A stretch of DNA of 35,696 bases from positions 1 through 35,696 of the forward strand of contig QZJP01000093.1 in NCBI GenBank assembly GCA_003599345.1, written 5' to 3'. A model generated the notes under the pieces. It was not told the origin of the DNA. It worked only from the letters and a program-made list of their open reading frames with translations, and did not search any database. The translations under genes were made by a program, and so were the position numbers. This DNA is from Bacillota bacterium (GTDB lineage: Bacteria; Bacillota; Sulfobacillia; UBA995; UBA9673). Of the stretch, positions 34,479-35,696 are shown piece after piece; the first letter of the stretch is position 1; each line of letters begins with the position of its first letter.

Positions 34479-35381
34479 TTAGCCCTCCTTCGTCCAGTCG
34501 GTGGACTGGATTGCCGCCGGGCGGTAGTCTGCGAAGTCAATGCCGCCCAGCCAACGCTGGCGGTTCCAGAACTTGGCTGTGTCGCGTAGCTGCCGCTCCG
34601 TCCATCCCGGCGCTACGTAGTCATTGCGAGTCAGTGCCCTGAGTCGCTGGTAGCGCATGGCGTTCATTCTGATCTTCTTCGCCTTCAGCACCTCGAACCG
34701 GTAGAGTGCATCCTCTGGCGAGTCCTCGAAGCCGAACAGCACGTAGACCTGAATCCTGCGGTTGCCGATCCCGGCCCGGTTCAGCATGTCGATGGCCTGC
34801 ATCACGGCCGACTCATCGTCCGTCCTGTCCCACGCTAGCCGCGCCACCGCGAGATCAAGCTCGGCCAACCGGCCTGCATGGTAGGCCGTCAGCAGGCGGG
34901 CATCGAGACCTTGATTGAAGTCGACGCAGGGTACCGGCTTTAGACCATCGATCACCCGGTCGAAGTGCTTGCGGCTGCACGCCAGCAGGTTGTTGTCGCA
35001 GACGATGGGTTTGGGCTCCCAATTGGATAACTCGCGTAGACCACCCTCAATCAACGGCACGGCGCAGAACGGGCAATTGTTTGGACAGCCTCGGCTGGTG
35101 AACGTGGCCTCAGGATTGTGGTGGGGCAGGGCGCTGACCTCGCCATCCAACTCAGCTACCGGCCTACCGTCTTTACCGAATAGTGCGCGTGGATGGAGTG
35201 CTACGGCCGGTCCGCCGGCGCGGACGTGGTAACCCGCCGACTTGAGCCAAACGCAACGCGAGAAGGCGCGCGGCAGCAGCCAAGTAAACGGCACAGAGAC
35301 AAAGGCTGTGTTCCCCTCAACCCATTCGGCGATGCCCTTGCGCCAAGGGGCGTGTTGCTGCCGTTTCCTTCTGCCGCTCAC
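34479..35381 (-). CDS. Radical SAM protein of phage type
   Basis: A 300-residue protein. The 4Fe-4S/SAM motif is Cys99, Cys103, Cys106 in TSRGCPNNCPFCAVPL (C-x3-C-x2-C). Upstream VPFTWLLPRAFSRCVWLKSA and GYHVRAGGPAVALHP form the cobalamin-domain-like N-terminal part ('F.WDL......C......V.VGGP'). Then FNQGLDARLLTAYHAGRLAE, IGNRRIQVYVLFGFEDSPED complete the TIM barrel. This 'Fe-S oxidoreductase' type is common in phages but its substrate is unknown. GTG 35381 overlaps the previous TGA. It shares the arm with DUF5131, which may be another Fe-S enzyme. Confidence 0.88.
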   Translation of the reverse strand: MSGRRKRQQHAPWRKGIAEWVEGNTAFVSVPFTWLLPRAFSRCVWLKSAGYHVRAGGPAVALHPRALFGKDGRPVAELDGEVSALPHHNPEATFTSRGCPNNCPFCAVPLIEGGLRELSNWEPKPIVCDNNLLACSRKHFDRVIDGLKPVPCVDFNQGLDARLLTAYHAGRLAELDLAVARLAWDRTDDESAVMQAIDMLNRAGIGNRRIQVYVLFGFEDSPEDALYRFEVLKAKKIRMNAMRYQRLRALTRNDYVAPGWTERQLRDTAKFWNRQRWLGGIDFADYRPAAIQSTDWTKEG

Positions 35382-35696
35382 GACTCCACCCTCCTCTTGT
35401 GCGACCGTCCGCCCGGCTTCATCGGCCTAGCCCGATCCACCTTGTTCGCCCGCCGATACGCATACTCGCAGTCGTGGCTACAGTACACGTGCTCGCCCAC
35501 CGCGCTGGGAATCCGCCAGACCTCGCCGCCGCACCAGTCGCACGCGTACTGCTGCGCGGTGCTCACCCGCTCCTCTGAGACGCTCCGCCGCGGCACGCCC
35601 AGCCGATCGCAGATCCGGTCGACCTCTTCGCGGCCGGCTGCTGTCAGCACGTAGTCGCAGCCGTCGCGCACGAGGAGGCCGGCGTCGACGAGCGCT
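35378..35696 (-). CDS. Partial winged-helix and zinc-ribbon protein
   Basis: The frame is open to the right edge (at least 105 residues), so the gene probably starts outside; GTG 35671 is only an internal candidate. Visible N-terminal part ALVDAGLLVRDGCDYVLTAA, GREEVDRICDRLGVPRRSVS is the wing and last helices of a winged helix ('L...GL.....Y.LT..G...V'). The C-terminal zinc ribbon has ACDWCGGEVWRIP and VYCSHDCEYAYRR: C-x2-C and C-x3-C. A DNA-binding regulator or small repair protein would fit. It overlaps the radical SAM gene by four bases. Confidence 0.65.
   Translation of the reverse strand, partial: ALVDAGLLVRDGCDYVLTAAGREEVDRICDRLGVPRRSVSEERVSTAQQYACDWCGGEVWRIPSAVGEHVYCSHDCEYAYRRANKVDRARPMKPGGRSHKRRVES

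Noticed and set aside
1-35696. CRISPR array, tRNA, rRNA, IS element or attachment site
   Set aside because: No direct-repeat/spacer series, no cloverleaf with anticodon arm, no transposase, no integrase or core repeat was seen.

Overview
The window is a GC-rich stretch of a tailed double-stranded DNA phage, or of a prophage, with siphovirus-type architecture: a long tape-measure protein and a tail tube protein, and no contractile-sheath gene in view. Almost every gene is on the minus strand and tightly packed, with many stop/start overlaps (TGATG, GTGA) and strong GGAGG-type ribosome sites. The host cannot be named from the sequence. High GC and DnaA-box-like motifs of the TTRTCCACA type fit a GC-rich bacterium. 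No integrase, lysogeny repressor or tRNA gene was recognised.

Right arm (about 35.7 to 25.8 kb, minus strand): small genes of early or metabolic type. They include a zinc-ribbon/winged-helix protein cut by the window edge, a radical SAM protein, a VRR-NUC nuclease, an HNH endonuclease, a SNF2-type helicase, two paralogous ASCH-domain proteins, an MmcB-like PD-(D/E)XK protein, a DUF5131 (Gp37/Gp68) protein and many short Cys-rich zinc-binding proteins. A pair of DnaA-box-like repeats near 27.97 kb is a candidate origin element. A promoter followed at once by a terminator-like hairpin lies at 27.1 kb.

Middle island (about 23.98 to 25.85 kb): the only convincing plus-strand genes. These are a short unknown gene, a class I glutamine amidotransferase-like (peptidase C26) gene behind a very strong 18-bp hairpin, and a small helix-turn-helix gene with its own extended -10 promoter. 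A minus-strand gene that looks 5'-truncated abuts the first of them head to head.

Late operon (23.95 kb leftward to 1): a near-consensus extended -10 promoter (23951-23980) drives a structured leader of about 180 nt with an intrinsic terminator (23794-23836). The order is then: Arg-rich peptide, small conserved protein, small and large terminase, portal, two small genes, MuF-like head protein, capsid protease with a nested scaffold start, DUF2190 decoration-like protein, major capsid protein, head-tail connectors, tail terminator, tail tube, tail chaperones with a predicted -1 frameshift, tape measure, tail hub with an inserted carbohydrate-binding-like domain, fibre-type proteins, holin, a LamG protein with an Ala-rich repeat stalk, and a baseplate-type protein. 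A start codon at the left edge begins a gene cut by the window.

The least expected signals are: a 12-bp perfect palindrome (TTCCGCGCGGAA) present five times, twice just upstream of a ribosome site; an in-frame UGA exactly where the MuF family's terminal Cys motif should lie; the late leader with mutually exclusive hairpins; and several overlooked 31-51 aa genes, two of them membrane peptides.
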